A DNA stretch of 61,481 nucleotides from Gammaproteobacteria bacterium (GTDB taxonomy: Bacteria > Pseudomonadota > Gammaproteobacteria > Steroidobacterales > Steroidobacteraceae): contig JANYJY010000073.1 in the NCBI GenBank assembly GCA_025358295.1, positions 1 through 61,481 on the forward strand. Reading direction: 5' to 3'. Shown here piece after piece: positions 44,002 to 53,019 of this stretch. The position numbers and the translations under genes were made by a program. The first letter of the stretch is position 1, and every line of letters starts with the position of its first letter. Under the pieces are notes generated by a model. The model worked only from the letters and a program-made list of their open reading frames with translations, searched no databases and had not been told where the DNA came from.

Positions 44002-44712
44002 TTATAAAACGAAAGCCTCAAATGGTCGTTCGAAATTCGCAGGCATCTGCGCGGATAGGATGGGAATCCTTCGCAACGGGCTCAATTGGGAATCAAAGCA
44101 CTGCAGGGCGCGAGCTTTAGCCCGTTGCGCCGCAGTTCCCAATCGGAACAATCCCCAGCTCAGCGCCTGAACCGACGAAGGATTTGTGTGGTGCCATGTC
44201 CAAATGGGGTAACGTGCTATCGGAACACCGTTCCTTCGGGCTATCTCCAGGGTAACCTGACTCGTGGCCTCGTGATCGGGATGTCCGTCATGCTCGAAGG
44301 GAGCGATAAGCGTAACGGGCTCACGAACTAGTTCTTCGAGCACCAGCCGCAACCGATTCTGGTGGTCTCGAACCTTGCCATTCGGGACGCCCAAACTCCT
44401 TACCTCAATGTGCAAGAGCGACAATCTGCGAAGCGCGGCGCGCAGTTCAGCGCGCCGTATCAAACGCCGGTCAGCACGACTCACGTCGGTAGCTTCTCCA
44501 TCAGTGACGCTGACCACGGTAACGGCATGGCCCGCGCGTGCCCAGGAATGCACCAGCCCGCCAGCCCCGAGGACGTCGTCTTTCGGATGGGGAGCCACCA
44601 CAACCAAGGGCCCCGCTTGCGGGGCCCAGTCGCCCGAGTGACGAAGCAATGAGCGGCATTCTCGTTCGAACGTACCATCGTCGGCTGCATCATAAGCCTT
44701 TGCCTGGTTCAC
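44002..44712 (-). CDS. LmbE/PIG-L deacetylase family protein with altered metal-site motif
   Basis: 236 residues with the GlcNAc-PI de-N-acetylase fold: APHPKDDVLGAGG at residues 40-52 and the second zinc motif in HDGHPDHEA. The usual first motif is AHPDDE, where the first Asp is the catalytic base; here that position is Lys44, so the normal deacetylase mechanism may be lost. It is the last gene of the minus-strand island. Confidence 0.83.
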   Translation of the reverse strand: MNQAKAYDAADDGTFERECRSLLRHSGDWAPQAGPLVVVAPHPKDDVLGAGGLVHSWARAGHAVTVVSVTDGEATDVSRADRRLIRRAELRAALRRLSLLHIEVRSLGVPNGKVRDHQNRLRLVLEELVREPVTLIAPFEHDGHPDHEATSQVTLEIARRNGVPIARYPIWTWHHTNPSSVQALSWGLFRLGTAAQRAKARALQCFDSQLSPLRRIPILSAQMPANFERPFEAFVL

Positions 44713-44938
44713 AAACCCTCCCCGCCTCAGGGCGCGTTATTCGGTTGCCGCGGCACACATGAACTTTGCGGCGCTATTGATTGCAGACGAATTATCCTCG
44801 TGAAATACGCCGCGCCTGTAGGGCAAAGCTCCATGGATGGTGTGAGATTTGTTTACATCTGCGTTGCCACTCGCCCCCTCGGCGATACTTAACGGCATCC
44901 ACACGCCCAGCAACTCACGCGGCCGAGTGGCCGGGCGC

Positions 44939-46522
44939 TCAGTTTGCTCCGCCCAGCGACGGATCGTAGCTCGCCAGAATGTGCGCGAGACGGTCAAAGT
45001 CGACGGGTTTGATAACGTGCGCATCAAATCCCACCGCACTCGCGTGCCTGATGTCATCCGATTGTCCGTACCCAGTGAGTGCGACAATCTGCGTTGCTGG
45101 GAGCAGCGGACGAAGTTGTGCAGCGACCTCATAGCCACTCATATCCGGTAGGCCCACGTCGAGAAGTATTACTTCGGGCGGTGACGCGGTCGCACGCGCT
45201 ATCGCGTCACGCGCTGTGTACACAACCTCAATCGAATGGCCATCAAGGCTGAGAAACTCGGCCAGCGTGTCAGCGGCGTCTTGGTTATCATCGACAACCA
45301 GTATTCGTTTACCCGATGTCTTTGTAGTTTTTTGGGGCTCGGCCAGCTGGGTGGGGGGTTCAATTAGTGGTAACGAAACTTCAAAGGTTGATCCTCGATG
45401 CGGACCGGCACTCGAGGCGGTAATTCTCCCGCTATGCATCTCCACGAGCCGCTTAACGACCGATAGACCAATGCCCAAGCCCCCCTGGGAGCGATCGAGG
45501 GCTCGCTCTCCTTGCACGAACAAATCGAAAAGGCGTGGGAGCAGGTCGGGCGAAATGCCGATCCCGTTATCGGTCACCGCAATCACGACCTCTGCGCCTA
45601 CACGACGCGTCGAGAGGCTGATCTGGCCCTCACGATCGGTGTATTTGGACGCGTTGGTCAAGACATTTGCAAGGCTCTGCACAAGACGCGCATGATCTCC
45701 CAAGACGTAAAACGGCTCGGCAGCTTCCTGCAAAAAAAGCATTTGCTGCTTCTCGCGAATCAGCGGTTCAACGCTTTCCCGGCCTTGCTGGAGAATTGCC
45801 GCTACCGCGATCGGGGCGCGGCGCAACTCGATTCGCCCTTCGGTTATGCGCGAGACATCGAGTAAGTCATCAACCAAGCGCGACAATTGGGCGATCTGGC
45901 GCTTCATTAGCTTAATCACCTTCAGAGAGTCCGCATCGACGATTTTTCTTGCGAGAACCTCGCTCGCATTGCGAAGCGGAGCCAAGGGATTTCTCAGCTC
46001 GTGGGCAAGCATGGCCAGAAACTCGTCCTTGCGTCGATTCGCGTCTTGCAGCGCATCTGAGGCTTGCTTTAGGGCTACCTCCGAAGCTCGAAGATCCTCG
46101 AACTGAGCGCGCATTTGATACTGACGCTGGCGCGCGCGAAGCGCTGCTTTAATAGAGCTGATCAACGTTCGCGATGGGGTGGGACGATCCAATGCTGTTA
46201 CATTGCGAAGCGCGGTCATCACCTCCCCGGTGATGGTCGATTGACGACCTGCGCGGGATAAGAGAACGGAGGGGAGGTCTGACCAAGCGGGCTGCTGTTG
46301 AAGTTCCGCCAGAAATTCTTGGATGGCGGGGTCGTGGAATGCCTCATCCGTCAGCAGGACAACACCCGCCTTCTCGCAAACATGGCTAGCGAGTTCGATC
46401 GCGTTCTTGCAAACCGTGCATGATAATTCTTCCCGCGCCAGCAGACTCTCTATCACTTGCGCATCTCGCCGAGTAGCGGCAAGAAGCAAGACCCGACACT
46501 CGTCTATTTGGGCGGTTGACAT
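44939..46522 (-). CDS. Hybrid histidine kinase with N-terminal receiver-like domain
   Basis: 527 residues: a degenerate receiver-like domain (about 8-125), a coiled coil (to about 160), HisKA with the phospho-accepting His in AHELRNPL (about residue 175), HATPase with DNGIGISPDLLPRLFDLF, and a C-terminal receiver with the phospho-Asp in LLDVGLPDMSG (about 455). No transmembrane segment. It starts 22 bases after the KaiC-like gene and probably receives input from it. Confidence 0.93.
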   Translation of the reverse strand: MSTAQIDECRVLLLAATRRDAQVIESLLAREELSCTVCKNAIELASHVCEKAGVVLLTDEAFHDPAIQEFLAELQQQPAWSDLPSVLLSRAGRQSTITGEVMTALRNVTALDRPTPSRTLISSIKAALRARQRQYQMRAQFEDLRASEVALKQASDALQDANRRKDEFLAMLAHELRNPLAPLRNASEVLARKIVDADSLKVIKLMKRQIAQLSRLVDDLLDVSRITEGRIELRRAPIAVAAILQQGRESVEPLIREKQQMLFLQEAAEPFYVLGDHARLVQSLANVLTNASKYTDREGQISLSTRRVGAEVVIAVTDNGIGISPDLLPRLFDLFVQGERALDRSQGGLGIGLSVVKRLVEMHSGRITASSAGPHRGSTFEVSLPLIEPPTQLAEPQKTTKTSGKRILVVDDNQDAADTLAEFLSLDGHSIEVVYTARDAIARATASPPEVILLDVGLPDMSGYEVAAQLRPLLPATQIVALTGYGQSDDIRHASAVGFDAHVIKPVDFDRLAHILASYDPSLGGAN

Positions 46523-46544
46523 AGTATTAGCCTGGTTGACTGCC

Positions 46545-48005
46545 CTACCCGGCCTCTCGCTCTGCAGGCACGCCCGTGAGAATTCCTCGAAGCGACATCA
46601 AGGGGTCGCTCAAATGAATCCCCGCGCGATCGAAACTAAGTTCCCGAATCGATCTCTCATGACCTCCGGTTCTTTTCTTTAGAACTGAGATCGCCTTTTT
46701 TACTTCTCCGGCATGTTCAAAATAACGCAGCATCACGACGGAGTCGGCAAGGTAACTCGCGTCTACTGGAGAACTCATATAGGCTCCCATGATGCCGCTC
46801 TGTGCAACGACGAGAAACGTGGCAACTCCGCGCAAGTTGAGGTAGGACAACAGTTCATGCAGCTGCGCTGTGAGGAAATGGTTCTGCGGCATGGAATTTA
46901 GGTAGCCGTTGAGACTGTCAATAATCACCACGCGCGCACCGCGTAATACGCTACGTCGAACCAAGTCAACAAATTCACCCGGTGAAATCGCCGCCGGATC
47001 TATTTTATGAATTGCAATCTCACCTGCTCCCAGGCCCTCGTTTATAAGAGTTCCAATGCCCGCGGAGCGCGTCAGCATGGCGGCTTTGGTCTCATCAAAC
47101 AAGAATGCTGCCGCGTGATCGCCTCTCCGGGTGGCTGCGACGGCGTATTGAACGGCAATGGTGGATTTTCCGCATCCGGGAGGCCCTACGAGTAGCGTGC
47201 TCGTCCCTCGTTCGACGCCGCCCCCGAACAATGCATCTAGGGCCGCCACTCCGCTAGCGATCGATTCGCGCGGGTAGGCAACCTGATGATCGGCGGAAAC
47301 GAGTCGAGGGAACACGGTTATCCCGCCTTGACGGATGACGAAATCATGGCGCCCGCTCATAAAATCGCTGCCCCGGAACTTCAGCACCTCGACTTCCCGT
47401 CGCAACTGGCCGTAAGACGGAGAGCTCGAATTGAGGGCGATGACCCCGTGAGCAATGCTATGCAATTGCAGATCGGGACCTTCGGCGGTGCGATCGTCCA
47501 GCAACAAAACAGTACATTGGCGGCCCACGAAGAACTGTTTCAGCGCTAATATTTGGCGACGATAGCGAAGCGAGCTCTGTGCGAGCAAGCGCAGCTCTGA
47601 TAGAGAATCAAGTACCATGCGCATTGGCTCATCGCGTTTCACAGCGTCGATAATCCCGCGCGTTGTTTCACCGAGATCAATCTCGGACGGCGGCAACATC
47701 GTTAGCTGCTCCTCACCTTCCAGCTCAGTTTCACTCGCAATTAGCTCAACGACCTCGATCCCGGCCAAGTTCCAGCCGTGCGACTTGGCGCCCGCTTCGA
47801 GCTCCTGTCTCGTTTCCGAGAGTGTGACGTATAGACATTTTTCGCCCGAACGAACGCCGTGTAGTAGAAATTGCAGCGCCAGCGTAGTTTTTCCGGCTCC
47901 GGGGTTACCGTCGATGAGATAGAGCCGCTCGGAAATTAGGCCCCCATGGAGAATCTCGTCTAGCCCCGGAATGCCGATTGCCGCTCGCTGCCGATTTTTA
48001 TGCAT
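46545..48005 (-). CDS. Two-domain KaiC-like ATPase
   Basis: 486 residues with two RecA-like KaiC domains: Walker A GNPGAGKTT (about residues 34-42) and GPPGCGKST (about 277-285), each preceded by the typical LDxxLxGG motif (GLDEILHGG; ALDALFGGG). No kaiA or kaiB is present. Outside cyanobacteria such proteins commonly neighbour histidine kinases and act in stress signalling. It is the first gene of the KaiC-kinase operon. Confidence 0.93.
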   Translation of the reverse strand: MHKNRQRAAIGIPGLDEILHGGLISERLYLIDGNPGAGKTTLALQFLLHGVRSGEKCLYVTLSETRQELEAGAKSHGWNLAGIEVVELIASETELEGEEQLTMLPPSEIDLGETTRGIIDAVKRDEPMRMVLDSLSELRLLAQSSLRYRRQILALKQFFVGRQCTVLLLDDRTAEGPDLQLHSIAHGVIALNSSSPSYGQLRREVEVLKFRGSDFMSGRHDFVIRQGGITVFPRLVSADHQVAYPRESIASGVAALDALFGGGVERGTSTLLVGPPGCGKSTIAVQYAVAATRRGDHAAAFLFDETKAAMLTRSAGIGTLINEGLGAGEIAIHKIDPAAISPGEFVDLVRRSVLRGARVVIIDSLNGYLNSMPQNHFLTAQLHELLSYLNLRGVATFLVVAQSGIMGAYMSSPVDASYLADSVVMLRYFEHAGEVKKAISVLKKRTGGHERSIRELSFDRAGIHLSDPLMSLRGILTGVPAEREAG

Positions 48006-48162
48006 GTTAGTCGCCGCCTAGGTATCACTTACACGTCAATTCTATCCTGCGTAGAAATCGAGCCACGCGCCTTAGCCGCCTTCGCGACAATAGGATTTCG
48101 CCAATGGGGCGTTCGATCGAACTTTACGGTGTTCGGGGCATGCACCAGCGCCTACCACCTCA

Positions 48163-48687
48163 CTAGGATACCTTCACGCGCGCTTTCGCCGCCAGATAAT
48201 GCCGGTTCATAACCACCCTATCCTCGTCAGAGAAGTGCTTCTTTGCATCGCCCCAAACATTATTTTCTTCTTCGCGGATGTGATGTTCGACAAGTTCCTT
48301 GAGAACCTTGCTCGCTGCCTTATGTTCCGAGGACGTCACATTGGATATCGCACCCAAGTGCTGCAACGTCCTCGCCGCACACTCGTGTTCAAGATAACCC
48401 TCGTGACCGTCAACTTGAGCGTCCTTATCTCCTAGTGCAATGATGGCGGCGTAAAGAATTTTTTCCTCCGCCTTGGTGTGGGGAACCAGCGCCAACTTAA
48501 TTTTTTTCACAAGGGCCCTGCGTTGCACGGCCGTTTGCGCCTCTTGAAGATCGTGCAGCAGGTCTTTGACTTCGTCGTGCTCCATCTTCAACGTGTGCAG
48601 AAGGTCCCGTTCTGTGGCATCTGGCTCAGATCCTGCTACCTTCATAAGAACCTTGCCGGCGTCTTTAATCACTGACTTGATACGCAT
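48163..48687 (-). CDS. Hemerythrin-like HHE-domain protein
   Basis: 174 residues, four-helix bundle with the diiron ligand pattern: H in MEHDEVKDLL, HTKAEE, HEGYLEHE and HHIREEE. Such proteins bind O2 or NO or handle iron. It lies 157 bases upstream of the KaiC-like gene on the same strand; its own operon status is unclear. Confidence 0.88.
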   Translation of the reverse strand: MRIKSVIKDAGKVLMKVAGSEPDATERDLLHTLKMEHDEVKDLLHDLQEAQTAVQRRALVKKIKLALVPHTKAEEKILYAAIIALGDKDAQVDGHEGYLEHECAARTLQHLGAISNVTSSEHKAASKVLKELVEHHIREEENNVWGDAKKHFSDEDRVVMNRHYLAAKARVKVS

Positions 48688-49166
48688 CGTTCACCCTCCT
48701 TCTTCAGGATAGCCGCCAATTGGGTGGCCGTGTAAATTCCACTCATACTGTCCCTGATTTGAAAGCCCGTCGTTGTAGGCCAAATCCACAAGCTGATGTG
48801 GGTCAACGGCTACAACAATCTCTCCTATGCCAGACCCACCGCATCGCACGATCGGGTTTGGGTTGGTCGCACTAACTCATGATGCCGTCGATACTCCGGC
48901 CCGTAGAATACGAACTGGGACAGACGGGGAAGTGCGTCTTCCAAATAATCCTCATGGATGTTTCCGGTAGCGCATCCGTGCGAGCCTCGGCAGTGGAAAG
49001 GAGTCGGCACGACCGGGGCGCAAAATGTATCTTCGCCGATCGCTTATACGATGTTGCGCGCCCAATTCCATTGGGGCTCATTCGGTCTACGACAAAAATC
49101 ATCCGCAACCGCAAGTCTCAATGCGGTACTTGGACGTGGTAAGCCTTGCCGCGATCCGGACCCTAG
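48688..49166. other. 479-base stretch without a supported gene
   Basis: An 87-codon plus-strand frame (48879-49142) and short minus-strand frames show no known motif, and none has a convincing ribosome binding site. It lies at the presumed right border of the island and may hold degraded sequence. Confidence 0.5.
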
Positions 49167-50369
49167 TCAGCGAACGGCGATCGGCAGTGACACGAACCCC
49201 CGAAACCGGGCGCGCGCGCCGCGAATCGCAGTGCCGGCCGGCCGATAGTCGGGAAAGCGCTCCAGGAATTTTGTTATCGCGACTCTTGCCTCGAGCCGCG
49301 CCAAATTCAGGCCAATGCATTGGTGCGCGCCGGACGCAAACGCCAAGTGCCGGTTAGGATCGCGCGCCAGGTCCAGCCGATCGGGATGCTCAAATTTCGC
49401 CGGGTCGCGGTTGGCCGCGCCGATGCACAGATTCAGCAAGGTGCCGGCCGGGAGGTCATGCTCGCCGATCCGCGTATCCACTATGGCTCGCCGATTGCCC
49501 AACTGGTTCGAACTCTCGAAACGTAGGAACTCCTCGATGGCGCTCTTGATGAGTTGCGGGCTCTCGATCAGGGGTCTGCGCTGGCCGGGCCATTCGATCA
49601 GCAACTGCAGTCCATTGCCGATGAGATTGGTCGTCGTCTCATGCCCGGCATTTAACAGGAAAATGCAGTTCTGCAACAATTCAGGTTCGGTGAGCTGCGA
49701 CCCATCGCGGTCTCCGGCGAGCAGGCGCGTCAGCACATCGTTCGACGCTTCGCCTGGATTGCGCCGCCGCTCGGCGATGAGGTGTTTCAGGTAGGCGCGA
49801 AAGTCGCGCACGGCTTGATTACCCTTGTCGAGCACTGCGGCACTGGGCGCAGGCTCCAGTGCACCCAGGATCGCCAATGACCAACCGCGCAGCGGCTCAC
49901 GCTCTTCACGCGGAATGCCAAGAAGATTCCCGATGATCTCGACCGGAATGGCGGCAGCAAAATCCGCAATCAGGTCGGCATTGCCCTTCGACTCGATACC
50001 ATCCAACAGGCGATCGACGATGGCGTGCAGGCCCTGCTCCAAGTGAGCAATGGCCCGTGCCGTCAGTGCACCGGCCATGATCTTGCGAACCCGGGTATGC
50101 AAGGGGGGGTCATTGAACACCAAACTGGTGGTGTGATGCTCGTACAAGGGCGAATCGCCGAACTTTGGCTTAAACTCGACTCTCTTGTCGGAACTGAATG
50201 TAACCGTATCCCGATAAACCTGCTCAAGGTCAGCGTAACGCGTCAAGAAGAGCGATCCATCCGGCAAACGATGGACCGGCGATTTGGAACGCAGGGCCGA
50301 ATAGGTCGGATACGGGTCATCGTAAAATGACTGCGGCAGCGCGCGCAGATCGAAGTCTTCGATAGTCAT
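49167..50369 (-). CDS. Cytochrome P450
   Basis: 400 residues from the ATG at 50369 (start uncertain; the frame is open further upstream). It has the I-helix oxygen-binding motif AGHETT, ExxR in the K-helix (EFLR) and the haem loop FASGAHQCIG with the axial cysteine. Soluble bacterial class I type; no ferredoxin gene is adjacent. Substrate unknown. Confidence 0.95.
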   Translation of the reverse strand: MTIEDFDLRALPQSFYDDPYPTYSALRSKSPVHRLPDGSLFLTRYADLEQVYRDTVTFSSDKRVEFKPKFGDSPLYEHHTTSLVFNDPPLHTRVRKIMAGALTARAIAHLEQGLHAIVDRLLDGIESKGNADLIADFAAAIPVEIIGNLLGIPREEREPLRGWSLAILGALEPAPSAAVLDKGNQAVRDFRAYLKHLIAERRRNPGEASNDVLTRLLAGDRDGSQLTEPELLQNCIFLLNAGHETTTNLIGNGLQLLIEWPGQRRPLIESPQLIKSAIEEFLRFESSNQLGNRRAIVDTRIGEHDLPAGTLLNLCIGAANRDPAKFEHPDRLDLARDPNRHLAFASGAHQCIGLNLARLEARVAITKFLERFPDYRPAGTAIRGARARFRGFVSLPIAVR

Positions 50370-50525
50370 GGTGTTGGTCAGAATGATACACCCCTCACTG
50401 TTCACGGGCGGACTGCGGCCCCTTCCGCGCCCATCCAATGGCATCGTAGCGCTCGGCAATTCGACCACCGTACCCTACGACTGGGCGTTGCAGGCGAACC
50501 GCCCCGCGCTCATCGCTGAGGCCGC

Positions 50526-52871
50526 GTGATTACCGAACGCGGCTTCATTCTGCAGGCCAGCTATCGCGTCGTTTCCGCGCAAAACGGCCGGCGCGTTCCC
50601 GTCATTCATCTCTACGGCCGGCTGGAACAGGGCGGCAGTTTTCTGTTGCGCGACGATCGTCAATCCCCGCATTTCTACATCCGTCAGGCCGACAATGAAC
50701 GTGCACGGGGCTTGCGCGCACCCGAACCCACGCTCATTGACAGACGGACTTTCGACGGAGCTCCGGTATCGTGCCTGGACATGGAGACGCCGAGCGATGT
50801 ACCGCCGCTGCGGGATCGATTGCACGATGCCGGCATTGAGACATTCGAAGCGGATGTGCGCTTTGCCTCCAGCTATCTGATCGAACTCGGCATCAAGGGG
50901 GGCTGCGAAATCGAGGGTGAGGCGCAGGCCGGTCAAGGCGGACTTACCTGGATTTTTCAAAATCCCGCGCTACGGCCGGCCGATGTGACGATCGAGCCGC
51001 GTATTCTGTCCTTTGACATCGAAACCGATGCCAAAGCCGAGCGCTTGCTGGCGATTTCCCTGTTCGCGCCCGGCGTCGATGAAGTGCTGATCGTCGACGG
51101 CAGCAATCGACCCATGCCAGAGCGGGCCACCTGCTGTGTCAATGAGTTCGATGCTCTGGAGGCTTTCTGCGCCCGGATCGAAGCCTTCGACCCGGATGTG
51201 GTCACCGGCTGGAACATCATCGACTTTGACTTAAGCGTACTGCAGAAGATTGCCGCGCGCGTACGTCATCCTCTGCGTCTCGGCCGCGAGCCGGGCAGCC
51301 TGCGCATTCGCAAGGCGCAGGGCTATTTCGGCAGCGGCCAGGCCAGTATCCCCGGGCGCGTGGTCTTGGATGGCATCGATCTGCTGCGCGGTGCATTCAT
51401 TAAGATGGACGACTACTCCCTCGATGCGGTGGCACGCGAAGTGCTCGGTGAAGGCAAGGCCCTCACGGGCGATTCGCACAATCGAATGGCGGAAATCATC
51501 CACAACTACCGGCGCGATCTGAGCGCATTTGCGCTGTACGCGCGCACCGACTCCCGCCTCGCCTACCAAATCGTCGAGAAACTCAACTTGGTGAGGCTCT
51601 CGTTCGCCCGCAGCCAGCTGACGGGCCTTACCCCCGACCGGGTGGCCGCCAGCATCGCCTCCTTCGATTTTCTGTATCTCTCGGAACTGCACAAAATCCA
51701 CGTTGTCGCGCCCAGCGTGCATGACAATGATTCCCGTGTGCACGTGACGCAGCAAGGCGGCCATGTACTCGAGCCCCTCACGGGCTTGCACAGCAATGTC
51801 TGGGTTTTCGATTTCAAAAGTCTGTACCCCAGCCTCATTCGCACCTTCAACATCGATCCGTTGAGTTATGTAGGAAATCCGCCCGCGAATGCGGATTTGA
51901 TCCGCACCCCAGGCGGCGCCTTCCGCCGCGAGCCCGCCATCCTGCCGCATATGCTGGATGAGTTATTTCCGCGGCGTGAGGTGGCCAAGGCCAGGCGCGA
52001 CGATGTCGCGGCGCATGCCCTCAAGATTCTGATGAATTCGTTTTACGGTGTGCTCGGCACGCCGGCATGCCGCTTCTTCAACCCGGCGCTAGCCAACTCT
52101 ATTACAGGCATGGGCAAGGAAATGCTGCTGTGGTCGAAGCGCTGGTTCGAGTCGGCTGGGTTTAAGGTTCTCTACGGAGACACGGATAGTTTATTTGTAC
52201 ACTCCGGCAGGATGGATCCCGAGTCCGCACTGGAAGAGGCACAGCGGCTTGTCGTCAATTTAAATCGTGAACTCACCCGACATATACAATCCCACTGGCG
52301 GGTCGACAGTCGGCTTGAGCTGGAATTCGAGAAACTGTATCGACGATTATTTCTGCCCCATGCGCGGCACAGCACCCGAGGCGCGAGCAAGCGCTACGCG
52401 GGCCTGGTTCACGACGCTGCCGACCGAGTCGAGTTTGTCGGCATGGAAGTGGTACGCCGCGACTGGACCGCGCTCGCAAAGCGCGTGCAGCGCGAACTGT
52501 ACCAACGCCTTTTCACGGATCAGCCCGTGGACGCCTACCTTGCTCATATCGTGAAGCAGGTGCGCGGCGGTTCTTTGGATACGGAACTGATTTACGACAA
52601 GAATCTACGCAAAAACACCGACGAATACCAGGCGACCACTCCGCCGCATGTCGCCGCTGCGCGCAAATCGATCCAGCCGCTAGGTCGATCCATTCGATAC
52701 GTGATCACCACCGCCGGCGCCGAACCGCTCGACAACCTCAAGCATCCTCTCGATCGCGAACACTACATTGCCAAGCAGGTGCGACCCGTCGCAGAGCCCG
52801 TGCTTGAAACCCTAGGGTTGGAGTTCGATAAAGTCATCGGCGACACGCGTCAATTCGACCTGTATTCGTGA
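50526..52871 (+). CDS. polB: DNA polymerase II (family B)
   Basis: 781 residues from a GTG with GAGG upstream. The 3'-5' exonuclease motif LSFDIET is followed by the polymerase motifs DFKSLYPSLIRTF (A), LMNSFYGVLG (B) and YGDTDSLFV (C, catalytic Asp pair). Repair/SOS polymerase typical of Gammaproteobacteria. No LexA box was seen in the 156-base gap to the P450. Confidence 0.96.
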   Translation: MITERGFILQASYRVVSAQNGRRVPVIHLYGRLEQGGSFLLRDDRQSPHFYIRQADNERARGLRAPEPTLIDRRTFDGAPVSCLDMETPSDVPPLRDRLHDAGIETFEADVRFASSYLIELGIKGGCEIEGEAQAGQGGLTWIFQNPALRPADVTIEPRILSFDIETDAKAERLLAISLFAPGVDEVLIVDGSNRPMPERATCCVNEFDALEAFCARIEAFDPDVVTGWNIIDFDLSVLQKIAARVRHPLRLGREPGSLRIRKAQGYFGSGQASIPGRVVLDGIDLLRGAFIKMDDYSLDAVAREVLGEGKALTGDSHNRMAEIIHNYRRDLSAFALYARTDSRLAYQIVEKLNLVRLSFARSQLTGLTPDRVAASIASFDFLYLSELHKIHVVAPSVHDNDSRVHVTQQGGHVLEPLTGLHSNVWVFDFKSLYPSLIRTFNIDPLSYVGNPPANADLIRTPGGAFRREPAILPHMLDELFPRREVAKARRDDVAAHALKILMNSFYGVLGTPACRFFNPALANSITGMGKEMLLWSKRWFESAGFKVLYGDTDSLFVHSGRMDPESALEEAQRLVVNLNRELTRHIQSHWRVDSRLELEFEKLYRRLFLPHARHSTRGASKRYAGLVHDAADRVEFVGMEVVRRDWTALAKRVQRELYQRLFTDQPVDAYLAHIVKQVRGGSLDTELIYDKNLRKNTDEYQATTPPHVAAARKSIQPLGRSIRYVITTAGAEPLDNLKHPLDREHYIAKQVRPVAEPVLETLGLEFDKVIGDTRQFDLYS

Positions 52872-53019
52872 TGACTTAGCGAAGCCATGAGCAGGCGACC
52901 CTCGCACCGGGCCTTCATTTGACATATATCTCCATAGTTGACGCCACTGGTTCAAGCTCCGTGGCAGCGGCAATTGCTCCGCGTGCTAGTCTCAGCGACA
53001 CGCGTAAGAGGAGCCTTTC

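Noticed and set aside
44737-44898. 53-codon minus-strand ORF between the kinase and the LmbE-like gene
   Set aside because: No ribosome binding site and no known family; kept only as a remote possibility.
46545-48005. Circadian clock locus
   Set aside because: Only a KaiC-like gene is present; kaiA and kaiB are missing.
48879-49142. 87-codon plus-strand ORF
   Set aside because: No motif, no ribosome binding site, and several overlapping frames of equal length.
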